Shown here: positions 7,262-13,693 of the stretch, piece by piece
Layout: every line of letters starts with the position of its first letter
Position numbering within the stretch: position 1 is the first letter of the stretch
Assembly: GCA_937877655.1 (NCBI GenBank)
Contig: CALFJC010000049.1
Span: 1-15,291 of the forward strand
Direction: 5' to 3'
Length of the DNA: 15,291 nucleotides
DNA from: an uncultured Selenomonadales bacterium
GTDB taxonomy: Bacteria; Bacillota; Negativicutes; Selenomonadales; Selenomonadaceae
Position numbers and translations under genes: made by a program
Notes under the pieces: model-generated
Told to the model about the DNA's origin: nothing
Database searches by the model: none
Seen by the model: the letters and a program-made list of their open reading frames with translations, nothing else

Positions 7262-7948
7262 TTATCTCTCCTCGTAAGCTTTGACAATCGCTTCTGCCAT
7301 CTCGAAAATGCGAACTGCAGGATCGGGAGCTTTCAAAATTCCGCTTGTCGCGCCCGTGCCGTCTGCTCCGAGTTTGATTACCCGATAACAGTCTTCCGCC
7401 GTCGTCACGCCCGATGCTATCATAATCGCCACGTCGGGATTGATTTTTGAAATGCGGTTGCAAACTTCGATTGTATAACTGTCATCAGCCGTTTTGCCCG
7501 TGCCGATTAAATCTGTCGGCTCGCAAAGCAAAATGTCGGGAGCAAATTCGGCGACGGCTTGTCCTTCCACAACAGAATCCGCGCAGGCGATTGTTAAAAT
7601 TTCCAACTCTTTGGCGCGTTGAATTGTCTTTGAAAGTTCGGCGAGCGTCATGGGATTTTCTGCGTGATTGAGGAAAGTTGCGTCCGCGCCGGCCGCCTTG
7701 AGTGATTCGGGCAAAATATGTCCCATGCCGCGTCCGGGCTTAAGCGACTCCATGTGTTGAGCCGTCACGATAACATTTTTTGTATTCGCCTTGATTAATC
7801 TGATGTCGGCGAAAGGGCAGGTGAAAAAAATCGTCAAGCCGAATTTTTCGGCGGCTTCATCGGCGGCTTTCGCCAATGCCAGAGATTTTTCTCCGTAAAG
7901 ATACGATTTGGGATTCACGACCAAGAACGGAACAAGATTTTTTTTCAT
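7262..7948 (-). CDS. Triosephosphate isomerase homologue, short archaeal-type
   Basis: 228 residues, shorter than bacterial glycolytic TIM (about 250) and closer to archaeal enzymes. The catalytic set is intact: Asn12 and Lys14 in VNPKSY, His95 in FLNHAEN and Glu143 in LCEPTDLIGTG. The phosphate-binding loop is IASGVTTAED...GATSGI rather than the bacterial YGGSV...GGASL. The His95 context is LNHAEN instead of the usual GHSERR. TIM-like proteins in tetritol pathways (EryH type) isomerise C4 ketose phosphates, so the substrate may not be glyceraldehyde 3-phosphate. AAAGGAGG lies 7 nt before the ATG. It is the first gene of the operon, transcribed from the promoter at 7975-8003 and coupled to the yjbQ-like gene. 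The fold assignment is secure; the substrate is uncertain. Confidence 0.88.
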   Translation of the reverse strand: MKKNLVPFLVVNPKSYLYGEKSLALAKAADEAAEKFGLTIFFTCPFADIRLIKANTKNVIVTAQHMESLKPGRGMGHILPESLKAAGADATFLNHAENPMTLAELSKTIQRAKELEILTIACADSVVEGQAVAEFAPDILLCEPTDLIGTGKTADDSYTIEVCNRISKINPDVAIMIASGVTTAEDCYRVIKLGADGTGATSGILKAPDPAVRIFEMAEAIVKAYEER

Positions 7949-7974
7949 GTTGCAGCCTCCTTTGTTTTTGGAAA

Positions 7975-8003
7975 AATTTAAATCAATCGCGCCGGCAAGT
8001 CAA
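7975..8003 (-). promoter_or_regulatory. Promoter of the TIM-homologue/yjbQ-like operon
   Basis: Minus strand: -35 TTGACT (7998-8003), 17-bp spacer, -10 TAAATT (7975-7980), giving a leader of about 20 nt before the start at 7948. It is divergent from the moaC promoter across a 220-bp intergenic region. Confidence 0.55.
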
Positions 8004-8020
8004 TAAAGCCGCCGCCCGCA

Positions 8021-8060
8021 TTTGTAAAAATTTTTCAAGGGCATTCGACACTTTTACAAA
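8021..8060. promoter_or_regulatory. Candidate operator: 9-bp inverted repeat TTTGTAAAA / TTTTACAAA
   Basis: Two perfect 9-bp arms (8021-8029 and 8052-8060) face each other across 22 bp, centre to centre 31 bp (about three helical turns), upstream of the -35 at 7998-8003. The distal arm is 48 bp from the -35, exactly as upstream of srlA. It is a plausible site for the SorC-family regulator; SorC proteins act as oligomers, which would suit paired sites. Confidence 0.45.
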
Positions 8061-8100
8061 GCAAAAAATCTTTCTCGCAAAAAATTAAGGACTCCTTGTC

Positions 8101-8128
8101 TTGACAAATATTTTGAGAAAAATATACT
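8101..8128 (+). promoter_or_regulatory. Promoter of moaC
   Basis: A perfect -35 TTGACA (8101-8106), 16-bp spacer and -10 TATACT (8123-8128, 5/6) place the transcript start near 8135, about 35 nt before the moaC start. Confidence 0.75.
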
Positions 8129-8168
8129 TAATGGCAAAAGTAAATTGGATTTTTGAAAGGGAAAAATT

Positions 8169-8645
8169 TTGAACGAGAAGTTGAATCATTTCGACGCGGC
8201 GGGCAAGGCGATTATGGTTGATGTCGGAGAAAAAAATTTGACGGAACGAATTGCCGTTGCGAGCGGAAAAATTTTTGTCGGCAAAGAAATTTATTCGATA
8301 ATCGAATCGGGTACTGCCGCGAAAGGTGACGTGCTCGGCGCGGCAAGAATCGCGGGAATTATGGCGGCGAAAAAAACTTCAGACGTTATCCCGTTATGTC
8401 ATCCGTTGCCGCTGAGTCATTGCAGTTTGAATTTTGAAATGTTGCCCGCCGAATCAGCCGTTAAAGTTACGGCGACAGTCAAGACGACTTGGAAAACGGG
8501 CGTCGAAATGGAAGCCCTCCATGCCGTGAGCGTTGCCTTGCTTACGATTTACGACATGTGTAAAGCTGTTGATAAAAGAATGACGCTCGGAGAAATTCAT
8601 CTCGATCAAAAAAGCGGCGGCAAGAGCGGCGAATTTATTTTTTAA
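8169..8645 (+). CDS. moaC: Cyclic pyranopterin monophosphate synthase MoaC
   Basis: 158 residues (E. coli MoaC 161). It works with MoaA in the first step of molybdenum cofactor synthesis, forming cyclic pyranopterin monophosphate from the GTP-derived intermediate, in the cytoplasm. Conserved signatures: MVDVGEKNLTERIA (16-29), KGDVLGAARIAGIMAAKKT with Lys52, IPLCHPLPLSHC, and MEALHAVSVALLTIYDMCKAVDK. It begins with TTG, preceded by AAAGGG at 7 nt; no in-frame ATG would keep the N-terminal motif. It stands alone: the neighbours are the polyol locus (divergent) and the pilus cluster (with its own promoter), and no other moa/moe/mog gene is in view. There is no obvious terminator after it, so transcripts may run into the pilus operon. 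Confidence 0.97.
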   Translation: MNEKLNHFDAAGKAIMVDVGEKNLTERIAVASGKIFVGKEIYSIIESGTAAKGDVLGAARIAGIMAAKKTSDVIPLCHPLPLSHCSLNFEMLPAESAVKVTATVKTTWKTGVEMEALHAVSVALLTIYDMCKAVDKRMTLGEIHLDQKSGGKSGEFIF

Positions 8646-8661
8646 GATTTGATTAAAGAGT

Positions 8662-8689
8662 TTGACAAAATACTTGGAAAAGCTATAAT
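8662..8689 (+). promoter_or_regulatory. Consensus promoter of the Tad pilus operon
   Basis: Perfect TTGACA (8662-8667) and perfect TATAAT (8684-8689) separated by 16 bp, starting 16 bp after the moaC stop. The predicted transcript starts near 8696 and carries a short leader to cpaB. Confidence 0.85.
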
Positions 8690-8733
8690 TCAAAAAAGCG
8701 ACAGAAATTAATTTTGACGAGAGAGGGTTGCTC

Positions 8734-9921
8734 ATGATCCAGAAAATAATAAATAAATTGAATGACCTGCGACCTCGTCAGTTGCTGATGTTGGCGGGCG
8801 TCGCGGCACTTCTGGTATTCATTTTAAATTATGCCGTCATGAATTTTTTGAGAGGCGAAGAAGTCATTCCGAGCGAAGAAAAGAAACCGCCTGCAGAAAT
8901 GACACAAGTCGTTGTGGCAAAAGTAAATATTCCGCCGCGCACGAGAATTCAGGAAAGCATGTTGCAACTTAAAGAAATGCCCGTTGACTTAATCCCCGAA
9001 GGCTCGATAAAAAGTTTTAAAGACGTTGTGGATGTTCAGGTAAAAGTTTCGATTTTTTCGGGCGACATTCTCACGATCCAAAAAGTTTTTGCGGAAAAAA
9101 GCGATGAAGGTTTTATCGCAACAATCCCGCTTGACAGCCGCGCAGTTTCATTGAGCGTCAACGATATTACGGGCGTTGCGGGCTTCGCCAAGCCGGGCGA
9201 TTTTGTCGATTTGCTCCTTGTGGAAAAAAGCCAGTACAGCGCGACGACCAGCGTTCTTTTACAAAATGTTCAGCTGTTGAGCATCAACAAAGACATGACG
9301 GGAGCAAATGTTGTCACTGACGGCGGCGTAACAACCACGACGGCGATTAACAATCCGACGATAGCAACTTTTGCACTCAAACCCGAAGACGTTTTGAAAT
9401 TGGTTTCCGCGTCCAAAATCGGAGAAATTTACATGTCGTTGCGTCCGACAAAGCCGAGAAATATGTATATCGGCGAAATGGAATATACGCTTGAATCGAT
9501 TAACACGCCGCCGCCCGAACCGGAGCCCGAACCTGTTTATTCGCCTCCGCCGGCACCGGTTGAAAATCCTTTACCGCTTATTCCTTCAAATCCTACGTCG
9601 GTCGTGCCGCTCCCGCAACTTCCCGCGACACCTGCTACGCCGAAAATCGAAATTATTCAAGGCGATCAAGTCACGCAGGAAGCCGATAAACCGACTCCGC
9701 CTGCAATGTCCATGCCGATGATACCTTCGGGCTTTGAAGCACCTGCGGCAGATCCATATGTTGCGACTCCGCCCGCCGCGAGCCCGCCCGTTGTAAGAAA
9801 TACAAATCATTCTTCAAACAGCAATCATTCTTCTGCAAATTCTTCAAACATAACTTCAGCTGTATCGGGTACGCCGTTGTCAAATTCTCGTGTTGCCCAA
9901 TCTTTTACTCCGAATAATTAA
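8734..9921 (+). CDS. cpaB: Flp pilus assembly protein CpaB/RcpC with proline-rich tail
   Basis: 395-residue periplasmic-side pilus assembly factor anchored by one N-terminal membrane segment (about 17-36). A SAF domain follows (about 58-120, MTQVVVAKVNIPPRTRI...), then the RcpC/CpaB domain (about 125-255) with LDSRAVSLSVNDITGVAGFAKPGDFVDLLLV. From residue 257 a 139-residue low-complexity tail begins: proline/glutamate-rich, then proline/alanine-rich, ending in an Asn/Ser/His stretch. ATG 8734 is chosen because GAGGG ends 6 nt before it; a TTG two codons upstream touches the ribosome binding site. CpaB works with the CpaC secretin, encoded 20 bp downstream. The tail may reach through the peptidoglycan or bind the secretin; this is inference. 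Confidence 0.92.
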   Translation: MIQKIINKLNDLRPRQLLMLAGVAALLVFILNYAVMNFLRGEEVIPSEEKKPPAEMTQVVVAKVNIPPRTRIQESMLQLKEMPVDLIPEGSIKSFKDVVDVQVKVSIFSGDILTIQKVFAEKSDEGFIATIPLDSRAVSLSVNDITGVAGFAKPGDFVDLLLVEKSQYSATTSVLLQNVQLLSINKDMTGANVVTDGGVTTTTAINNPTIATFALKPEDVLKLVSASKIGEIYMSLRPTKPRNMYIGEMEYTLESINTPPPEPEPEPVYSPPPAPVENPLPLIPSNPTSVVPLPQLPATPATPKIEIIQGDQVTQEADKPTPPAMSMPMIPSGFEAPAADPYVATPPAASPPVVRNTNHSSNSNHSSANSSNITSAVSGTPLSNSRVAQSFTPNN

Positions 9922-9941
9922 CGCGAACAGGAAAATCTATT

Positions 9942-11522
9942 ATGAGCCATTATTTTTTGAAAAAATTTTTTCTGACGGCGGCGGCTTTTTCTTTAATCTC
10001 GCCGAGCGCATATGCCATGCCCGAAACTTTAAGCATTCATCTTAAAACTTCACATTATATGGACATGGGACAGCAGATAACGCGAATTGCGGTAGGAAAT
10101 CCCACTGTGGCGACGGTTATTCAATTACCGGGCTCGGCAAGTGAATTTTTAATCGTCACAAAAGAAAATCCCGGCTCGACCGCGCTTTTCGTCTGGACGG
10201 CGGACAATGTTCGTCATGAATATATGATCGTCGTTTCGCCCGAAGATCCGGGACAAGCCATGTTGATTGAACAGGCAATAGGTTTGCCGAATGTTCATGT
10301 TAAAATGGTCGGCGAAAGAATTTTGCTCACGGGCACGGTCGAAAATCAGTACGAAAAAAATTACGCCCTTCAAACGGCGCGACTTTTTATAGACGGAACC
10401 AGCGAAAGCAGTATCCTTGTCGGAAGCGGCTTTGACATGAGCCTTGATACCACAACGGCAAGCAATGTCGGCAGAAGCGGAAATCTCGACATGAGTAAAT
10501 CCGAAGGCAAGGGCAGAATCATTGACATGTTACAAATTTTGCACCCGACGCAAATTCGCCTTGAGGCGCAGATAATCGAAATTCGTTCCGACAACGCTAA
10601 GGACATTGGTTTAAGATACGGCGAAGACGGCAACAGCGGAACTTTTTATTTCGGCTCGTATTACGTTCCTGCTTCCAATGAAGCAAGGAATTTTTCAAAT
10701 CCGCGTTTCAAATGGTTGAGCGATCGTTTCGGACCGATTAATGCCACTTTAAGTCTTTTGGTCAGCGAAGGTAAAGCCAGAATTCTTTCGCGCCCCAGTG
10801 TAATGACTTTAAGCGGCGAGCAAGCCACAATTCAAATCGGCGGAAAAATCCCTTACACCTCAACGAATACAAACGGCTCGACCAACACGCAATTTGAAAA
10901 CTACGGCATAATTCTTCAGTTCCGTCCCGTTGTCGACGCGCAAAATCGAATCAACTCCATGATTCACGCGGAGGTAAGCAACATTGACGAAGGCAACAGC
11001 GTAAACGGCTTGCCGATAATTACTACCCGAAGTGCCGACTCCGTGATAAATTTAAATTCAGGAGCCCCGATTGTAATCGGCGGACTCATGAACTCCGAAG
11101 AGAGTAAAAAAATTTACAAAATCCCGTTTCTCGGCGACATACCGATTCTCGGAGAATTTTTCAAGCACACCTCAAAATCCAGAGACAAACGCGAACTGGT
11201 AATTGTCGTGACGCCTTATCTTGTCAGCGATGAAGAAAATTCTCAAACCGACATTTCGCAACCCATGCGCGAGTGGTATGAACGCGAACAGGAATATAAG
11301 GAGTCAATGGAAAAAATTGACTTCAAAGAGAAGGAAAAGGAGCCCGAAGTAATTGAAGAACCGCCTCCGCGAATTCTTCCGCCTTCGAGAATCATTTACA
11401 AAGACAACAAATGGCAGATCGATAAAAGTTCTGACACTGAAAATAAAAAATCCGATGATGAGATCGTCGAGTTCCAGCTTGACAAGCCCGAAACAGACGA
11501 GCCCTTCAGCAAAAATAATTAA
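9942..11522 (+). CDS. cpaC: Tad/Flp pilus outer-membrane secretin CpaC/RcpA
   Basis: 526 residues. A signal peptide is clear: KK, hydrophobic core FFLTAAAFSLISPSAYA, cleavage after Ala25. The N-terminal pilus domain (about 28-100) has the MDMGQQITRIAVGNPTVATV pattern, then a BON/N1-like region. The type II/III secretin domain runs about 235-430, with SEGKARILSRPSVMTLSGEQATIQIGG, SGAPIVIGGLMNSEE and VIVVTPYLVS. A 95-residue acidic/basic, proline-containing tail follows. It forms the outer-membrane ring through which Flp pili emerge, so its presence indicates a diderm cell. AGGA lies 9 nt before the ATG, and the gene is in one operon with cpaB. A weak terminator follows it. Confidence 0.94.
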   Translation: MSHYFLKKFFLTAAAFSLISPSAYAMPETLSIHLKTSHYMDMGQQITRIAVGNPTVATVIQLPGSASEFLIVTKENPGSTALFVWTADNVRHEYMIVVSPEDPGQAMLIEQAIGLPNVHVKMVGERILLTGTVENQYEKNYALQTARLFIDGTSESSILVGSGFDMSLDTTTASNVGRSGNLDMSKSEGKGRIIDMLQILHPTQIRLEAQIIEIRSDNAKDIGLRYGEDGNSGTFYFGSYYVPASNEARNFSNPRFKWLSDRFGPINATLSLLVSEGKARILSRPSVMTLSGEQATIQIGGKIPYTSTNTNGSTNTQFENYGIILQFRPVVDAQNRINSMIHAEVSNIDEGNSVNGLPIITTRSADSVINLNSGAPIVIGGLMNSEESKKIYKIPFLGDIPILGEFFKHTSKSRDKRELVIVVTPYLVSDEENSQTDISQPMREWYEREQEYKESMEKIDFKEKEKEPEVIEEPPPRILPPSRIIYKDNKWQIDKSSDTENKKSDDEIVEFQLDKPETDEPFSKNN

Positions 11523-11537
11523 AAAATTTTTTATGTG

Positions 11538-11557
11538 AAATCATCATGATTTTTTTT
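11538..11557 (+). terminator. Weak intrinsic terminator or attenuator after cpaC
   Basis: Perfect 6-bp AT-rich stem AAATCA/TGATTT with a 3-nt loop (11538-11552), merging into eight Ts (11550-11557). It is 15 bp past the cpaC stop. The stem is weak, so partial readthrough into cpaE is likely. Confidence 0.4.
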
Positions 11558-11566
11558 GCAGTAATA

Positions 11567-11595
11567 TTGACTGTTGAAAATAAAATTGTTAAACT
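11567..11595 (+). promoter_or_regulatory. Internal promoter for the cpaE-tadB-flp part
   Basis: -35 TTGACT (11567-11572), 17-bp spacer, -10 TAAACT (11590-11595). It lies directly after the weak terminator and 71 bp before the first cpaE start. The transcript would begin at about 11602, right at the hairpin 11603-11627. Confidence 0.5.
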
Positions 11596-11602
11596 GCAAA
11601 CA

Positions 11603-11627
11603 GGCGGCAAGCTTTAGGGCAACCGCC
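11603..11627 (+). other. Hairpin in the 5' leader of the first cpaE gene
   Basis: GGCGG (11603-11607) pairs with CCGCC (11623-11627) around a 15-nt loop with partial further pairing. It would be the very 5' end of the internal transcript and is followed by GAAAG. The position suggests mRNA stabilisation or a small regulatory leader; it does not match a riboswitch class I know. Confidence 0.35.
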
Positions 11628-11665
11628 GAAAGACTCAACGATATTGGAGATTGGAGGTTATTCGG

Positions 11666-12514
11666 ATGGCAGTTGCGGTCGGAAATTCGATTCAAAAGAC
11701 CAGCGTAATTATCAGCGTCTTCAGCACTTCGCCCGGCATCGGAAAAACTGTCGTCGCGATTAATTTGGCGGCGGGACTTGCCAAAGAAGGTTACAAAGTT
11801 TGCCTCGCCGATCTCGATCTGCAATTCGGCGATGTCTTAAACTATTTGAAATTGACTTCCACTCATACAATCGCGGGAGCACAACGCGCCTTGCTGGATA
11901 ATCCCGAAACTTTTCGCATCAGAGATTTTTTGATTGATTACAATCTCGGCGATCTAAGTTTTTCGATTATGCCCGCGCCGCTTTACATTTACGACGCTTA
12001 TCAGACGGACGTTCAGATTCTTTCGGACATTATCCGTCGCATGGATTATTTTGATTTCGTAATTCTGGATCTCAACTCAATGTTCAGCGCGTTGAATCTG
12101 GCAATGCTCGACATGAGCACGATTATAAATTATATCGGCGTCATAGATTTTCTGCCCGCCTTGAAAAATTACAAAATCGGCTACGATACTTTGCTGAGAT
12201 TTGAATACGAGGAAAGTAAAATTCGGCTTATCGAAAATCGTGCCGACTCCCAAAAATTGATTGAAGGCAAGGACGTTGAGAGACTTTTGGGCGAACCTTT
12301 TTATCACAAATTGCCCAACGATTATCCCGCCGTCAACAAATCAATCAATGCAGGGCAGCCGCTGATGTTCGCCGCGCCAGATTCGCGCTTGACAAAGAGT
12401 TTTTACGATTTGGTTGGTCGTTTCACCAACAGGCAAAAAAATATTGCCGCGCCCGAAATTCAAACAAACGGCGGCGGTTTTTTCAAAAAGATAGCAAGCT
12501 TTTTCGGCTTTTAA
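11666..12514 (+). CDS. cpaE: CpaE/TadZ-like P-loop ATPase homologue 1, without receiver domain
   Basis: 282-residue MinD/ParA-type protein of the CpaE/TadZ family, which places the Tad pilus machine in the cell. The P-loop is S22-P-G-I-G-K27-T28: the phosphate-binding lysine is present, but the family's signature lysine (first K of KGGxGKT) is serine. The Walker A' region is ADLDLQFGD (Asp49, Asp51) and Walker B is FVILDLNS (Asp135). It lacks the N-terminal receiver-like domain found in the next gene and ends in an amphipathic KKIASFFGF tail that could touch the membrane. ATG 11666 is preceded by GGAGG at 8 nt; an in-frame TTG upstream overlaps that site. A paralogue follows 67 bp downstream. 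Confidence 0.88.
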   Translation: MAVAVGNSIQKTSVIISVFSTSPGIGKTVVAINLAAGLAKEGYKVCLADLDLQFGDVLNYLKLTSTHTIAGAQRALLDNPETFRIRDFLIDYNLGDLSFSIMPAPLYIYDAYQTDVQILSDIIRRMDYFDFVILDLNSMFSALNLAMLDMSTIINYIGVIDFLPALKNYKIGYDTLLRFEYEESKIRLIENRADSQKLIEGKDVERLLGEPFYHKLPNDYPAVNKSINAGQPLMFAAPDSRLTKSFYDLVGRFTNRQKNIAAPEIQTNGGGFFKKIASFFGF

Positions 12515-12527
12515 CTTGATTTAACCA

Positions 12528-12541
12528 TTGCCGAACGGCAA
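12528..12541 (+). repeat. Small perfect hairpin between the two cpaE genes
   Basis: TTGCCG-AA-CGGCAA (12528-12541), 14 bp after the first cpaE stop and about 26 bp upstream of the ribosome binding site of the second. No T-run follows. It could tune translation or processing between the paralogues. Confidence 0.3.
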
Positions 12542-12581
12542 CAAAGTTTTGCAGTAAATTTTATTGCAGGAGGTTGATGAT

Positions 12582-13688
12582 TTGGCTTATCGAGTGATTG
12601 TAATAGAAGAGAGCCCCGAATTGCTCGAAGATATGGTTACGACGTTGAAGAAATCGCCGGATTTTGAAGTCTCCTCAACCTACAAAACTGCAAATGCCGC
12701 GATGGGTCCGGCGGCAATGTTCAACCCAAATTTATTCCTTATAAACATTGACAACGAAGAAACACTTAATAAACTTGAAGCTTTTGTCGATACATTTCAA
12801 GGAGCATATATTTTGGGAACAATGCTCCAATGGGATCCTTTCAAAGCACAAAAGGCTTTGGAGGCGGGGATAACAGGTTGCATTATAAAACCCTTTTCCG
12901 CCAAAGAAATTCTCGAATATCTTCAGCTTTATACAATTCGCGGCAAACATGAACCTGCGCGGTATATATCTTTCTTCAGTCCGAAAGGACGCTCCGGACG
13001 AACAACATTGACGGCGTTGCTTGCTTTGCTGATAGCCGAAAAAACGGGCGAGCGTGTGGCTTTAATCGATGCAGATTTGCAATTCGGAGACTTGCCGATT
13101 TTCTTCGACGCGGAACCGAAACGCACGGTCGTTGACGCAACACAAGACATAAAACTTCTTACCCCAATGACTTTCGCGCCGTATTTTATGGAAATAAAAA
13201 AAGGCGTCTCGCTCCTGAGCAGTCCCGATCGTCCCGAATATGCCGAGTTGGTTTCGCCGGAAAATCTCCTTGAAGTCGTCATGATGACAGGACACATTTT
13301 CCGGTATGTGTTGATAGATTTGCCTGCAGGTTTCAATCCTTTGTCGCTGAATCTTTGCAGGATTTCCGATGTGGTCTTTGTTACGACAATGCTTAACAGC
13401 GGTTTTGAGATCAAACACGTCAAAAAGACAATGGAAATGTTTGAATCGCAGGAGTCAGAAGGACGCAAAGTCAAGACGGTTTTTACTCGTGTTAATCCTT
13501 TCACCGAAGAGGAACGACAAAAAATCGCCGGCAGACTCGGCTATCCCGTTGACGTGATGATCCCAAATGAATACCGCATGATTTCCATAGCTAACAGCGG
13601 ACGTCTGTCGAGAGGTTTACCGGCAGATACTCTGTTAATGAAAACTATAAGTGATATGGCTGACAAAGTGATTGCGGGAGGGAGGTAG
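12582..13688 (+). CDS. cpaE: CpaE/TadZ-like protein 2, degenerate receiver plus ATPase domain
   Basis: 368 residues. The N-terminal domain (about 3-117) has a response-regulator receiver fold, but the phosphoacceptor position is Asn55 (FLINIDN); the acidic pocket is Glu9-Glu10 and Lys103 of KPF is kept. A MinD/ParA-type domain follows, with P-loop K135-G-R-S-G-R140-T141: the signature lysine is present, but the phosphate-binding lysine is arginine. LIDADLQFGD and VLIDLPAGF correspond to Walker A' and B. It probably localises the Tad machine by protein contacts rather than phosphorylation. The TTG at 12582 is chosen because AGGAGG (12568-12573) precedes it by 8 nt; an in-frame TTG at 12564 would overlap that site. 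tadB begins 5 bp after its stop. Confidence 0.88.
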   Translation: MAYRVIVIEESPELLEDMVTTLKKSPDFEVSSTYKTANAAMGPAAMFNPNLFLINIDNEETLNKLEAFVDTFQGAYILGTMLQWDPFKAQKALEAGITGCIIKPFSAKEILEYLQLYTIRGKHEPARYISFFSPKGRSGRTTLTALLALLIAEKTGERVALIDADLQFGDLPIFFDAEPKRTVVDATQDIKLLTPMTFAPYFMEIKKGVSLLSSPDRPEYAELVSPENLLEVVMMTGHIFRYVLIDLPAGFNPLSLNLCRISDVVFVTTMLNSGFEIKHVKKTMEMFESQESEGRKVKTVFTRVNPFTEEERQKIAGRLGYPVDVMIPNEYRMISIANSGRLSRGLPADTLLMKTISDMADKVIAGGR

Positions 13689-13693
13689 AAAGC

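Noticed and set aside
6308..7450. A 380-codon plus-strand open frame
   Set aside because: It is antisense to the SorC-type regulator, the yjbQ-like gene and the end of the TIM homologue, all of which have recognised domains. Its product is Arg/Phe/Asn-rich with no domain, as expected for a shadow frame.
5671..8042. Shared AAAAATTTTTCAA(A/G)G-like segments upstream of srlA and the TIM homologue as operators
   Set aside because: AAAATTTT-type runs are common throughout the window, including inside coding regions, so the similarity is weak evidence. Only the TTTGTAAAA motif with fixed spacing was kept.
8728..8733. TTG start for cpaB two codons upstream
   Set aside because: It directly touches the GAGAGAGGG ribosome binding site; ATG 8734 has proper spacing.
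11601..11640. Possible c-di-GMP (GEMM-I) riboswitch, suggested by AGGGCAACC followed by GAAAG before pilus genes
   Set aside because: The second half of the aptamer (GACGCAAAGCC-like receptor) and the third stem are missing, and the space before the ribosome binding site is too short. Kept only as an unassigned leader hairpin.
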